A DNA stretch of 64,000 bases from Homoserinimonas sp044769865 (lineage in GTDB: Bacteria > Actinomycetota > Actinomycetes > Actinomycetales > Microbacteriaceae). Numbering within the stretch: position 1 is the stretch's first letter; each line of letters begins with the position of its first letter. Below the pieces are notes generated by a model, which was not told where the DNA came from, ran no database searches, and saw only the letters and a program-made list of their open reading frames with translations. The position numbers and the translations under genes were made by a program. This document shows, in pieces, positions 24,665 through 32,607 of the stretch. The stretch is from assembly GCF_044769865.1 (NCBI RefSeq), contig NZ_JBIZWA010000001.1, positions 1,178,001 to 1,242,000 on the forward strand. Reading direction: 5' to 3'.

Positions 24665-25951
24665 ATGCCCGCAATCGTGCTCATCGGTGCCCAGTGGGGC
24701 GACGAAGGTAAAGGCAAGGCGACCGACCACCTCGGCGACCGGGTCGACTACGTCGTCAAGTTCAACGGCGGCAACAACGCTGGCCACACGGTCGTGGTCG
24801 GCGACGAGAAGTATGCGCTGCACCTGCTGCCCTCCGGCATCCTCTCGCCCGGCGTCGTGCCGGTCATCGCCAACGGTGTCGTCGTCGACATCGAGGTGCT
24901 CTTCGAGGAGCTCGACGCGCTCGCCGCACGAGGGGTGGATGTCTCGCGCCTCCGCGTGAGCGCCAATGCCCACGTCATCACTCACTACCACCGCACGCTC
25001 GACAAGGTCACGGAGCGCTTCCTCGGCAAGCGCCAGATCGGCACGACCGGGCGCGGCATCGGCCCGACGTATGCCGACAAGATCAACCGCGTCGGCATCC
25101 GCATTCAGGACCTCTTCGACGAGAACATCCTGCGCCAGAAGATCGAGGGCGCCCTCCACCAGAAGAACCACCTGCTGGTGAAGATCTACAACCGTCGCGC
25201 CATCGAGGTCGACGAGATCATGCAGGAGCTGCTGCAGTTCGCCGAGCGCCTGCGCCCCATGGTCGACGACACGGCCCTGCTGCTGCACCGCGCCCTCGAC
25301 GAGGGCAAGACCGTGCTCTTCGAGGCTGGTCAGGCGACGATGCTGGATGTCGACCACGGCACCTACCCATTCGTCACGTCGTCGAACGCGACCTCCGGTG
25401 GGGCTGCGACCGGCTCTGGGGTCGCCCCCAACCGTTTCGAGCGGGTCATCGGTGTCGTCAAGGCGTACACGACGCGCGTGGGTTCCGGCCCGTTCCCCAC
25501 CGAGCTGTTCGATGAGTCGGGCGACTTCCTGCGCAACAACGGAGGGGAGTTCGGCACGACGACCGGGCGTCCTCGCCGCTGCGGCTGGTATGACGCGCCC
25601 ATTGCGCGCTACTCGGCCCGCATCAACGGTGTTACCGACTTCGTGCTGACCAAGCTCGACGTGCTCACGGGTCTCGAAGCGATCCCCGTCTGTGTCGCCT
25701 ACGAGGTCGACGGCGTGCGGGTCGACGAAATGCCCGTCTCGCAGTCGGACTTCCACCACGCGAAGCCCATCTACGAGGAGTTCCCCGGCTGGTCAGAAGA
25801 CATCTCCGGTGCGCGCCGCTTCGAGGAGCTCCCGAAGAACGCGCAGGACTATGTGCTCGCGCTCGAGAAGATGAGCGGCTCGCGCATCTCGCTCATCGGC
25901 GTCGGTCCCGGCCGCGACGAGATCGTCGTGCGCCACAGCCTCACGGACTGA
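24665..25951 (+). CDS. purA: Adenylosuccinate synthetase
   Basis: 428-aa cytosolic enzyme making adenylosuccinate from IMP, aspartate and GTP. The N-terminal P-loop GAQWGDEGKGKATDHL and NGGNNAGHTVVV (catalytic Asp and His) are intact, as are TGRGIGPTYADK and the aspartate-binding loop TTTGRPRRCGW. Full length for the family. It is monocistronic, followed by a long palindrome before a convergent gene. Confidence 0.97.
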   Translation: MPAIVLIGAQWGDEGKGKATDHLGDRVDYVVKFNGGNNAGHTVVVGDEKYALHLLPSGILSPGVVPVIANGVVVDIEVLFEELDALAARGVDVSRLRVSANAHVITHYHRTLDKVTERFLGKRQIGTTGRGIGPTYADKINRVGIRIQDLFDENILRQKIEGALHQKNHLLVKIYNRRAIEVDEIMQELLQFAERLRPMVDDTALLLHRALDEGKTVLFEAGQATMLDVDHGTYPFVTSSNATSGGAATGSGVAPNRFERVIGVVKAYTTRVGSGPFPTELFDESGDFLRNNGGEFGTTTGRPRRCGWYDAPIARYSARINGVTDFVLTKLDVLTGLEAIPVCVAYEVDGVRVDEMPVSQSDFHHAKPIYEEFPGWSEDISGARRFEELPKNAQDYVLALEKMSGSRISLIGVGPGRDEIVVRHSLTD

Positions 25952-25988
25952 GCGGCGCTACGGTCCGCCGCCAGGCATACGCACTGTT

Positions 25989-26050
25989 GCGCTACAGTTT
26001 CCGTCCCCCGCTACTGCGATCCCTGTAGCGCGGGACGGAAAGTGTAGCGC
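25989..26050. repeat. Long intergenic palindrome IR-3 (family A)
   Basis: 28-bp arms at 25989-26016 and 26023-26050 with three mismatches and a 6-nt loop. Its arm matches IR-2 (11671) at 21 of 25 positions: shared CTACAGTTTCCG start and CGCTAC near the loop. It lies between convergent purA and the next gene. Confidence 0.85.
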
Positions 26051-26091
26051 TGAGCTGACCGCTTGGCGCGTGGCCGCGGCATCCGCTCGCG

Positions 26092-26700
26092 TTAGACCGT
26101 CGTGAAGCCGGGCGGCAGCTGCGCGCGGCCAGTGAGCGCCATGAGCAGGGTCACGCCCTGGCCCTTGTGCGCCGCAGTTCCCGCGAGGAGGCTCACGGCC
26201 GTCGCGATGCCCGCGGCGGGCGGCGTGTAGTCGGCACCGATGGCCCGGGCGAGATCGATCGAGTGCACGACGAGCTCGACGACGCGGGTGCGCAGGTACT
26301 GGTCGAGCAGGATGCCCATGCCACCGATCGAGACGATGCGGTCGTCGGGCTGTGCCGCGATGAGCGTGCGCGTGCGGGAGAGCGCCTCCGAGACCTGCGC
26401 CACGGGGTCGGCGCCCAGCCAGGCGCCGGCCTCGACACCGCGGGCCTCGATCGAGGCGTGGTCGGTGAACTGCTCGAGCACCTCGTTGTAGTAGTCCTCG
26501 GCCGAGGGGATGGTGACGGCGCCGGGTTCGTCCTGCCCGAGGTAGCTCTCCACCGTGAGGATGGCGCGGGCGGTGTGGCCGGCAAGGCTGCGCACCGTCC
26601 ACGTCCCGAGGGCGGGCTGCTCCCACTGCTCGGCGCGAACGCGAGCGAGCAGTTGCACGAACGATTCTGAGGCATCGAGAAAGAGGGTCGTGTTGCTCAC
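26092..26700 (-). CDS. Maleylpyruvate isomerase-N/TIGR03086-like protein
   Basis: 202-aa helical-bundle protein related to DinB and mycothiol-dependent maleylpyruvate isomerases, with the family opening FVQLLARVRAEQWEQPALGTWTVRSLAGHTARAIL split over two helices and an H-S-x-D motif in VELVVHSIDLARAIG. The His residues would bind a metal and the partner thiol may be mycothiol. It starts with GTG. The real reaction is unknown; most actinobacterial members are uncharacterised. It is divergent from an acetyltransferase gene, with a 38-nt spacer. Confidence 0.7.
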   Translation of the reverse strand: MSNTTLFLDASESFVQLLARVRAEQWEQPALGTWTVRSLAGHTARAILTVESYLGQDEPGAVTIPSAEDYYNEVLEQFTDHASIEARGVEAGAWLGADPVAQVSEALSRTRTLIAAQPDDRIVSIGGMGILLDQYLRTRVVELVVHSIDLARAIGADYTPPAAGIATAVSLLAGTAAHKGQGVTLLMALTGRAQLPPGFTTV

Positions 26701-26738
26701 GCGTCCATAGTTGCACTTCCCGTGACAGACTGCATTTC

Positions 26739-27380
26739 ATGCCCGCCTCCCGACCCGCTGCGGCGCCCCTTGGTGGCCGATTCGTTACGCTCCGACCGCT
26801 TGGCGCGGCCGACTTCGGCGACCTCTTTGCCGCGATCGGGCATCCGGAGGTCTTCGCCGGCGGCTACGGCGGGGGCGTTGCCGCCCTCCGCGACAGCCGG
26901 GATGACTTCGCAGAGTGGCTGCGCGGCTACCTGCCCTGGCAGACGGGCCTCTCCTTCGGTGTCTATCTGCGCGGCGGCCCCCATGACGGCGAGCGCGTCG
27001 GCACGACCTCGCTCGCCGACCTCGACCTGGCGCACGAGGGTGCCCACATCGGGTGGACGGCCTACGACCCGCGCGTCTGGGGTTCCGTCGTCAACGCCGA
27101 GGCGAAGCTCCTGCTGCTCTCGCTCGCGTTCGAACACGGCTTCAGCAGGGTGCGGCTGCAGGCGGATGCCGCCAACGAGCGTTCCCGCGCCGCGATCCTG
27201 CGTCTCGGCGCCACCTTCGAGGGGGTGCTGCGGCACGACCGGCGACGGGCGGATGGCTCGTGGCGCGACACGGCCGTGCACTCCGTGCTCGTGGAGGAGT
27301 GGCCGCGCGTGAGGGATGGCCTTGAGGCCAGGCTGGAAGCTCAGGGCGAGCGACCTGTGCTCTTCCGGGGCGCGCACTGA
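26739..27380 (+). CDS. GNAT-family N-acetyltransferase
   Basis: 213 aa, RimJ/RimL-like: GGRFVTLRPLGAADFGDLFAA at the N-terminus, GTTSLADLDLAHEGAHIGWT in the middle, and a C-terminal EHGFSRVRLQADAANERSRA followed by LGATFEGVLRHDRR, the acetyl-CoA-binding half. It transfers acetyl from acetyl-CoA to an amino group; the substrate is unknown. No strong ribosome site is present; CAGACT lies 7 nt before the ATG, so the mRNA may be leaderless. Confidence 0.83.
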   Translation: MPASRPAAAPLGGRFVTLRPLGAADFGDLFAAIGHPEVFAGGYGGGVAALRDSRDDFAEWLRGYLPWQTGLSFGVYLRGGPHDGERVGTTSLADLDLAHEGAHIGWTAYDPRVWGSVVNAEAKLLLLSLAFEHGFSRVRLQADAANERSRAAILRLGATFEGVLRHDRRRADGSWRDTAVHSVLVEEWPRVRDGLEARLEAQGERPVLFRGAH

Positions 27381-27397
27381 GCGGACCGTGTGAGCAT

Positions 27398-27438
27398 ACC
27401 GACGGTCGGTCGAGTGCTCAGCCTGCCGCGGCTATGGT
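27398..27438 (+). promoter_or_regulatory. ohr promoter with an operator-like palindrome
   Basis: ACCGAC-G-GTCGGT (27398-27410) is a perfect 6-1-6 palindrome about 22 bp before the -10 box TATGGT (27433-27438). The -10 box is 7 nt before the ATG at 27446, so the mRNA is leaderless. The palindrome would cover the -35 region. Confidence 0.55.
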
Positions 27439-27445
27439 CAGAATC

Positions 27446-27868
27446 ATGGATATCGCATACACTGCAGTTGCACACGCGTCGGGGGGTGGCCGCGACGGCC
27501 ACGTACGTTCGGATGACGACCGCATCGATTTCGAGGTTCGCCCGCCCAAGGAGATGGGTGGCTCGGGCGAGGGGATCAACCCGGAGCAGCTCTTCGCAGC
27601 CGGTTACTCCGCCTGCTTCCTGAGCGCCGTGCACGGTGCCGGCAAGCAGCTGGGTATCGACACGAAGGATGCCGCAGTGTCGGCCAGCGTCGGCATCGGC
27701 AAGAACGACAAGGGCGAGGGGTTCAACATCGCCGTCGAGCTCGACATCCACGTGCCGAACGCCGAGCAGGACCGCCGTCAGGAGCTCGTCGAGAAGGCGC
27801 ACCGCCTCTGCCCGTACTCCAATGCGACGCGCGGCAACGTCGAGGTCACCCTCACGCTCGTCGACTGA
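27446..27868 (+). CDS. ohr: OsmC/Ohr-family organic hydroperoxide reductase
   Basis: 140 aa. The start MDIAYTAVAHA is preferred to an ATG four codons upstream that overlaps the -10 box. The two redox cysteines are visible in GYSACFLSAV and HRLCPYSNATRGN, and the catalytic Arg-containing EVRPPKEMGGSGEG segment is present. The enzyme reduces organic peroxides using a dihydrolipoyl or thiol partner. It stands alone, without an adjacent MarR-type ohrR, which is the usual regulator. Confidence 0.92.
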   Translation: MDIAYTAVAHASGGGRDGHVRSDDDRIDFEVRPPKEMGGSGEGINPEQLFAAGYSACFLSAVHGAGKQLGIDTKDAAVSASVGIGKNDKGEGFNIAVELDIHVPNAEQDRRQELVEKAHRLCPYSNATRGNVEVTLTLVD

Positions 27869-27877
27869 TGGCCACGA

Positions 27878-27936
27878 GCTTTCCTAATTCAGGAACAGAG
27901 TTCCTGAATTAGGAAAGCAAGTTCCTGAATTAGGAA
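27878..27936. repeat. Intergenic palindrome IR-5 (family B) plus an extra direct copy
   Basis: Perfect 19-bp arms at 27878-27896 and 27900-27918 with a 3-nt loop, followed by a third copy of the 16-bp word GTTCCTGAATTAGGAA at 27921-27936. The third copy contains the stop codon of the convergent GlcG-like gene. Confidence 0.87.
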
Positions 27937-28328
27937 TGGAAGGCCGCTGCCGCCGTCGCGATGCGCAGGTCTTCCTCCGGGTGGGCGCCGCTCACCCCGA
28001 TGCCGCCGACCACGGGGTCTCCCAGCGGCACGCCGCCGGGCAGCGTCGTGGCCCGGAACGCAAGCTGGTCGTCGATGTGCAGGAACAGCTCGGGGTAGTC
28101 CCCTTGGAGCTTCGCCAGCGAGTCGCTCGGCCGCTTGAACGTTGCCGCTGTCTGCGCCTTCGCGCGTGCGACGCCCAGCGTGAACCAGTTTGCGCCGTCC
28201 ATGCGCGCAGCGCACACCTCGAGCCCGCGGTCATCGACGATCACGACGCTGATGCGCTTGTCGCTTTCTCGCGCGATGCGCAGGGCCTCATCGAGCGTGG
28301 CGCGGGCGGCCTCGAGGGTGAGGGTCAT
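27930..28328 (-). CDS. GlcG/HbpS-family (DUF336) heme-binding-like protein
   Basis: 132 aa, start MTLTLEAARATLDEAL supported by GGAAGGAA just upstream. The family pattern is RISVVIVDDRGLEVCAARMDGA, then AKAQTAATFKRPSDSLAKL, then PGGVPLGDPVVGGIGVSGAHPEEDL. Members bind heme or flavin-like ligands or degradation products and often sit in catabolic operons. Here it is the last of three minus-strand genes after the double-TetR regulator (17-nt gap). Its stop codon lies inside a palindrome repeat copy. Function unproven. Confidence 0.85.
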   Translation of the reverse strand: MTLTLEAARATLDEALRIARESDKRISVVIVDDRGLEVCAARMDGANWFTLGVARAKAQTAATFKRPSDSLAKLQGDYPELFLHIDDQLAFRATTLPGGVPLGDPVVGGIGVSGAHPEEDLRIATAAAAFHS

Positions 28329-28345
28329 TGCGGTTCCTTCCATGC

Positions 28346-29659
28346 TCAGGATGCCTCGGGCGCGGGTATTGGCAGCACGCTCCGGATGCCCGCCGCCATG
28401 AACTCGGCGAGCACCCAGGTGTAGGCCGTCATGGAGTCGGTGCCGCCCGCGATCTGCTGGGAGATGAAGAGACCATCCGCGACGGCCGCGTGCACCATCG
28501 CGACGCTGTGGGCGAGCGCCTCGTTGTCCTCGAGCTCCGGGAACAGGCGGGTGTATGAGTCCTGCCATTCGCGGCACAGTTCGGCGCGCACGCGGAGGCA
28601 CTCCTCGCGGGTGACGGAGTGCGTGTCCTCGCTGTGGAGGAACAGCATGAGCGAGATGCGCATGAGGTTCGCTGCCCCCGAGTAGCGCCACAGGCAGTGC
28701 GCCATCATCTCCAGCAGTGGATCGTCAGACCACGGGGTCTCCACGCCGCTCGTGCGGGGATGGGTGTCGATCCAGTCCTCGTGAAGGAACTCGATGAGGG
28801 CTTCGAAGATGGCGTCTTTGTCTTTGAAGAACCAGTAGATCGACGTGGGCGAGCATCCGCATTCCTTGCAGATGCGCGCGATGCTCGCCGCGTCGATGCC
28901 GATATCGGATGCGACGGACTCTGCGGCACGCAGAATCTGGATGCGGGTGGAGGTCTCGTCGTGCTGGGTCGGGCCGGCGGGCGGGAGCGAGGCGACGGCG
29001 CGTGCCGCCTCCGGCGGGAGCGCAACGGCGGCTGACGGTTGCTGCTCGAGGCGGGTGGCGACGCCTTCGAGCCCCGCCACGATGATGTCGGTCGTGATGT
29101 CGCGGTCAAGCTCAGAGGTCATCGAGTTGATGAACCGCCCATCGACGGCCGAGAGGGTCAGGTTGCCGAGGAGTTCGGCCGCCGCCATCCGCTCGATTGC
29201 ATCGTCGATGCGCAGTGAGCGATCCCACCACGCCGTGATGGCCGAGAGGGTGCGCCCGCGGAACTCGGTGAAGCGAAGTCGCGCCGTCGGCTGCACGGGC
29301 CGGCTCTCGAGACCAAGCATGAGACCGAAGGTGCGGTACTCGGTGCCCTCAGCGCTTGGCGGGGTGAGCCCGAGCGCATTGTGCCGGAGTGCGAGCGCCC
29401 GCTTCTCCGGGGGGACGACCTCGCTCCAGGAGGGAGACGTCGCACGCCGCTTGCGGTAGCTGTATTCGAGGGCCTCAGCGAAGAGGCGATCCTTGTTGCG
29501 GAAGTGCCACAGGATGAAGCTCTCCGAGAGCCCCGCCTCTTTCGCGACCGCGGCAATTGTTGTCGCCTGATACCCCGAGCGGGTCACGAGCGTCAGCGTC
29601 GCCTCGAGGGCGCGCGAACGCTGCTCCTCGGTCTCGCTGCGCGTAGTGCTGTCGGTCAT
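28346..29659 (-). CDS. Transcriptional regulator with two TetR DNA-binding domains
   Basis: 437 aa, about twice a normal TetR (~200 aa). The first TetR helix-turn-helix is at residues ~12-62 (GYQATTIAAVAKEAGLSESF and WHFRNKDRLFAEAL). The second is at ~237-292 (DAASIARICKECGCSPTSIY and WFFKDKDAIFEALIEF). Each is followed by a helical ligand domain, so one chain resembles a covalent dimer. The start overlaps the upstream hydrolase stop by 4 bp (ATGA). It likely controls its own operon and the divergent ABC/MFS operon, where tandem palindromes lie. Confidence 0.85.
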   Translation of the reverse strand: MTDSTTRSETEEQRSRALEATLTLVTRSGYQATTIAAVAKEAGLSESFILWHFRNKDRLFAEALEYSYRKRRATSPSWSEVVPPEKRALALRHNALGLTPPSAEGTEYRTFGLMLGLESRPVQPTARLRFTEFRGRTLSAITAWWDRSLRIDDAIERMAAAELLGNLTLSAVDGRFINSMTSELDRDITTDIIVAGLEGVATRLEQQPSAAVALPPEAARAVASLPPAGPTQHDETSTRIQILRAAESVASDIGIDAASIARICKECGCSPTSIYWFFKDKDAIFEALIEFLHEDWIDTHPRTSGVETPWSDDPLLEMMAHCLWRYSGAANLMRISLMLFLHSEDTHSVTREECLRVRAELCREWQDSYTRLFPELEDNEALAHSVAMVHAAVADGLFISQQIAGGTDSMTAYTWVLAEFMAAGIRSVLPIPAPEAS

Positions 29660-30513
29660 GGCCCCGTCCGGTCGTCCTCGCGGAGGAATCCCATGATGAG
29701 GGCCTCGAACTCGCGAGCGCGTTCGAATGGTACCCAAAGCCCGGTCTTTCCGAACACGTGCAGGCGAACATCCGGAATCTGGTTCAGCATGAACAGGGCG
29801 TTGTCATAGCCCTGGATGCGGTTGTCGCGACCCCAGACCACGAGCGTCGGTGCCTCGATGCGATCGAGGAGGGTCCAGAGCGGTGGCCCCTGGTCGGGCT
29901 TTCGCTGCCCGCGTCCCTCCGGCGCCTTGGCCATGAACTCGGGGTCGATGCTCGCCTGATAGCGATCCTGCACGACATCGTCGGTGATGAGCGACTGGTC
30001 GTACATCATGACGGAGAGGTAGTTGCGCATTTTCTCTTCTGACGGCCCGTCGCCCTTGTAGTAGGACTGGATGACTTTCTGGCCCTCGGTGGGGCGCGTG
30101 CTGAAGAGAGGGAGCCCGCCCATGGAGCTGACGAGAATGAGCCGCTCGATGCGCTCCGGCGCCGCGACAGCCATCTTGATTGCGGCACCACCGCCGGTGG
30201 CGAGCCCGCACACACTCGCCGTCTCGATCGAGAGGGCGTCCATCATTGCGAGGAAGGTCTCGGCGTAGAAGGCGTTGCGATCGCCCTCAACCTCGGGCTT
30301 GTCGGATTTTCCGTAGCCGGGCAGGTCCACGATGATCGTGCGGAAGTGCTGCGAGAGCGCCTCAAGGTTCTGGCCGAAGTTACCCCAGCCGTAGGCGCCG
30401 GGGGCGCCGCCGTGCACGAGCAGCAGCACCGGGCCCGCGCCTGCCTCGTGATAGTGGATGCGCACGCCCGCGGCATCAACGGTGCGGCTCGTCTCTTCGG
30501 CGGTGAAGGTCAC
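29656..30513 (-). CDS. Alpha/beta hydrolase of the MCP-hydrolase type, catalytic Ser and His lost
   Basis: 285 aa, GTG start with GGGAGAC ~7 nt upstream. It matches C-C hydrolases such as MhpC, BphD and HsaD: oxyanion region HGGAPGAYGWGNFGQN, DLPGYGKSDKP, and the acid Asp230 in VVWGRDNRI. But the nucleophile elbow, normally G-N-S-M-G-G, reads G-L-A-T-G-G with Ala105 in place of Ser, and the catalytic His of GHW is Leu259 (GKTGLWVPFERA). The frame is intact and well conserved elsewhere, so it looks like a maintained pseudoenzyme or an enzyme with another mechanism. It is first in an operon with a double-TetR regulator and a GlcG-like protein. Confidence 0.88.
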   Translation of the reverse strand: MTFTAEETSRTVDAAGVRIHYHEAGAGPVLLLVHGGAPGAYGWGNFGQNLEALSQHFRTIIVDLPGYGKSDKPEVEGDRNAFYAETFLAMMDALSIETASVCGLATGGGAAIKMAVAAPERIERLILVSSMGGLPLFSTRPTEGQKVIQSYYKGDGPSEEKMRNYLSVMMYDQSLITDDVVQDRYQASIDPEFMAKAPEGRGQRKPDQGPPLWTLLDRIEAPTLVVWGRDNRIQGYDNALFMLNQIPDVRLHVFGKTGLWVPFERAREFEALIMGFLREDDRTGP

Positions 30514-30660
30514 AGCGGTGTCTCCCGGGATGGTGATCGGATGCGTGCCGCACCATCGTCGCGGCGGTGCGGCGGTGCGGCGACCGGGTCGGTCGGGGCG
30601 AGGCTAACACGGTGCCCGAGTGTCGGAAGAGCGCGTGCCGCCGTCTGGAACGCCGAGGTG

Positions 30661-30697
30661 GGATGCGGCATCCGAAGCCTGTTTGATGGCATCCGAA
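30661..30697. promoter_or_regulatory. Tandem palindromic repeat in the divergent promoter
   Basis: GGCATCCGAA occurs at 30667-30676 and 30688-30697, 21 bp apart. Each copy ends a palindrome: GGATGC-G-GCATCC (30661-30673) and GATG-G-CATC (30685-30693). The 235-bp gap between the hydrolase (minus) and permease (plus) genes holds nothing else I recognise except the AAGGAGG ribosome site at 30738-30744. Confidence 0.5.
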
Positions 30698-30748
30698 CTA
30701 CCCTCGCAAGGGGGCGAATTGAGCGACGTAGCTTGAGAAGGAGGCCGT

Positions 30749-31702
30749 GTGACATACGCAAAGGTCATCGCCATGAGGGCAGTGCATCTGTTGGTCGTGC
30801 TGCTCGGCGTGAGCTTTCTCGTCTACCTCCTGCTCGACCTGCTGCCGGGCGACACCGCCGAGGTGCTCGTCGCGTCGAGCTCCAACCCCACGCCGGGCGC
30901 GGTCGAGGAGATTCGCAAGGAGCTCGGACTCGACCAGCCCTTCATGGTGCGCTACGTGCAGTGGCTCGGCAACGCCATCACGGGTGACCTCGGCGTCTCC
31001 TTCCGCACGGGGCAGCCCGTGACCGAGGCGATCGGCGAGCGGCTGCCCGTCACGATCCAGCTGCTCATCATGGCCGAGATCATCTCGCTCGCGATCGCCG
31101 TGCCGCTCGCCGTCGCCGCCGCCCGCCGCCGCGACCAGGCCTTCGACCGCGTCGTCTCGGTCTTCACCTTCACGCTGCAGTCGATCCCCAACTTCGTGGT
31201 CTCACTCGTGCTCATCGTGATCTTCGCGGTGACGCTGAACTGGTTGCCGGCCATCGGCTTCGTGCCGCTGCAGGAGGACGTGCTTGGCAACATCCGCTCG
31301 CTCCTCATCCCGTCGATCGCCCTGGCCTCGGCGCTCGTACCCCTCTATATGCGGGTGCTGCGCAACGAGATGATCCGCACGCTGCAGGAGGACTACATCC
31401 TCGTCGCCCGCTCGGTCGGGTTGACGCAGCGGAGCGTGCTGTTCCGCTACGCACTCAAGCCCTCGCTGCCCACGCTCGTGACGGTCGTCGGCATCAACAT
31501 CGGCACACTCATCGGCGGCACGCTGCTGATCGAGCTCATCTCGGGCCTGCCCGGCATCGGCACGCTCATCTACAGCGGCATCAACAACCGCGACTACGTG
31601 CTCGTGCAGGGCCTCATCCTCTTCATCGCCTGCGCCTACGTGCTTGCCAACTTCATCGTCGACATGATCTACCCGCTACTTGACCCAAGGGTGCGCGTAT
31701 GA
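30749..31702 (+). CDS. Peptide/nickel-type ABC transporter permease (DppB-like)
   Basis: 317-aa inner-membrane permease, GTG start behind a strong AAGGAGG. The DppB-type N-terminus (RAVHLLVVLLGVSFLVYLLL, then LLPGD and RKELGLDQPFMVRY), six helices, and the EAA loop SVGLTQRSVLFRYALKPSLP are clear. It pairs with the DppC-like protein encoded next (ATGA overlap). Divergently transcribed from the double-TetR operon. No solute-binding protein gene accompanies this transporter. Confidence 0.92.
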   Translation: MTYAKVIAMRAVHLLVVLLGVSFLVYLLLDLLPGDTAEVLVASSSNPTPGAVEEIRKELGLDQPFMVRYVQWLGNAITGDLGVSFRTGQPVTEAIGERLPVTIQLLIMAEIISLAIAVPLAVAAARRRDQAFDRVVSVFTFTLQSIPNFVVSLVLIVIFAVTLNWLPAIGFVPLQEDVLGNIRSLLIPSIALASALVPLYMRVLRNEMIRTLQEDYILVARSVGLTQRSVLFRYALKPSLPTLVTVVGINIGTLIGGTLLIELISGLPGIGTLIYSGINNRDYVLVQGLILFIACAYVLANFIVDMIYPLLDPRVRV

Positions 31703-32607
31703 GTTTCACAACCAAGACCAGGTCCCAGCGCACGGTCGTGCCGGGCAGCCCGCCCATCGGTGGGCGCGGACTCCTCGGCCGCTCACGCAGGGGGGTGCCG
31801 CCCTGGGCCGTCATGATCTCGGTCGGATGGCTCGTGCTCCTCATGGGCAGCGCCCTGCTGTTGCCCGTGCTGCCGCTGCCTGACCCGTCGCGTTCCGACT
31901 ACGGCGCCATCATGGCGCCCATGTTCAGCCCCGGGCACATCCTCGGCACCGACGAGGTGGGGCGTGACATCCTCGCCCGGCTGCTGTCGGGCGCGCAGGT
32001 GAGCCTCTTCGTCGGCGTGGCCTCGATCGCGCTGGCCGTCGTGCTCGGTGCTCCGATGGGCATCCTGGCCGGCTACTTCGGTGGCTGGGCGAACCGCTTC
32101 ATCGTCGCCGGGCTCGACATCGTGCTGTCGTTCCCCAACCTCGTCGCGCTCATCGCCCTGAGCCTCTTCCTCGGCCCCGGCCTCTGGACGATCGTGGTCG
32201 GCATCGGCATCATCGCCTCGGCCCCCGTCGCACGAGTCGCCCGCTCGGCGACACTGACCTTCGTCAACCGTGACTTCGTGACCGCCGCGCGCGGCATGGG
32301 CTTCGGGCACGCTCGCATCATCGTGCGGGAGATCCTGCCCAACGTGGTCGTGCCGGTGCTCGCCTACGCGATCGTCGTCATCGCGGTTGCGATCGTCGCC
32401 GAGGCGAGCCTCAGCTTCCTCGGCCTCGGCATCCAGCCACCGGATGCCAGCTGGGGCTCCATGATGGGCACCGGCCGGGCGAAGCTCACCCAGGCGCCGC
32501 ACATCGTGCTGCTGCCGGCATTCACGATGGCCCTCTCCATCCTTGCGATCAACTTCCTCGCCGAGCACTTCGCGAAGCGATTCGACATCAAGGAGTCTGC
32601 GCTGTGA
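31699..32607 (+). CDS. Peptide/nickel-type ABC transporter permease (DppC-like)
   Basis: 302 aa with a cytoplasmic N-terminal tail (~40 residues), then PMFSPGHILGTDEVGRDILARLLSG, the signature of DppC/OppC permeases, and the EAA loop RGMGFGHARIIVREILPNV. Its start and stop overlap the neighbours by 4 bp each, marking one translationally coupled operon. Confidence 0.92.
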   Translation: MSFTTKTRSQRTVVPGSPPIGGRGLLGRSRRGVPPWAVMISVGWLVLLMGSALLLPVLPLPDPSRSDYGAIMAPMFSPGHILGTDEVGRDILARLLSGAQVSLFVGVASIALAVVLGAPMGILAGYFGGWANRFIVAGLDIVLSFPNLVALIALSLFLGPGLWTIVVGIGIIASAPVARVARSATLTFVNRDFVTAARGMGFGHARIIVREILPNVVVPVLAYAIVVIAVAIVAEASLSFLGLGIQPPDASWGSMMGTGRAKLTQAPHIVLLPAFTMALSILAINFLAEHFAKRFDIKESAL

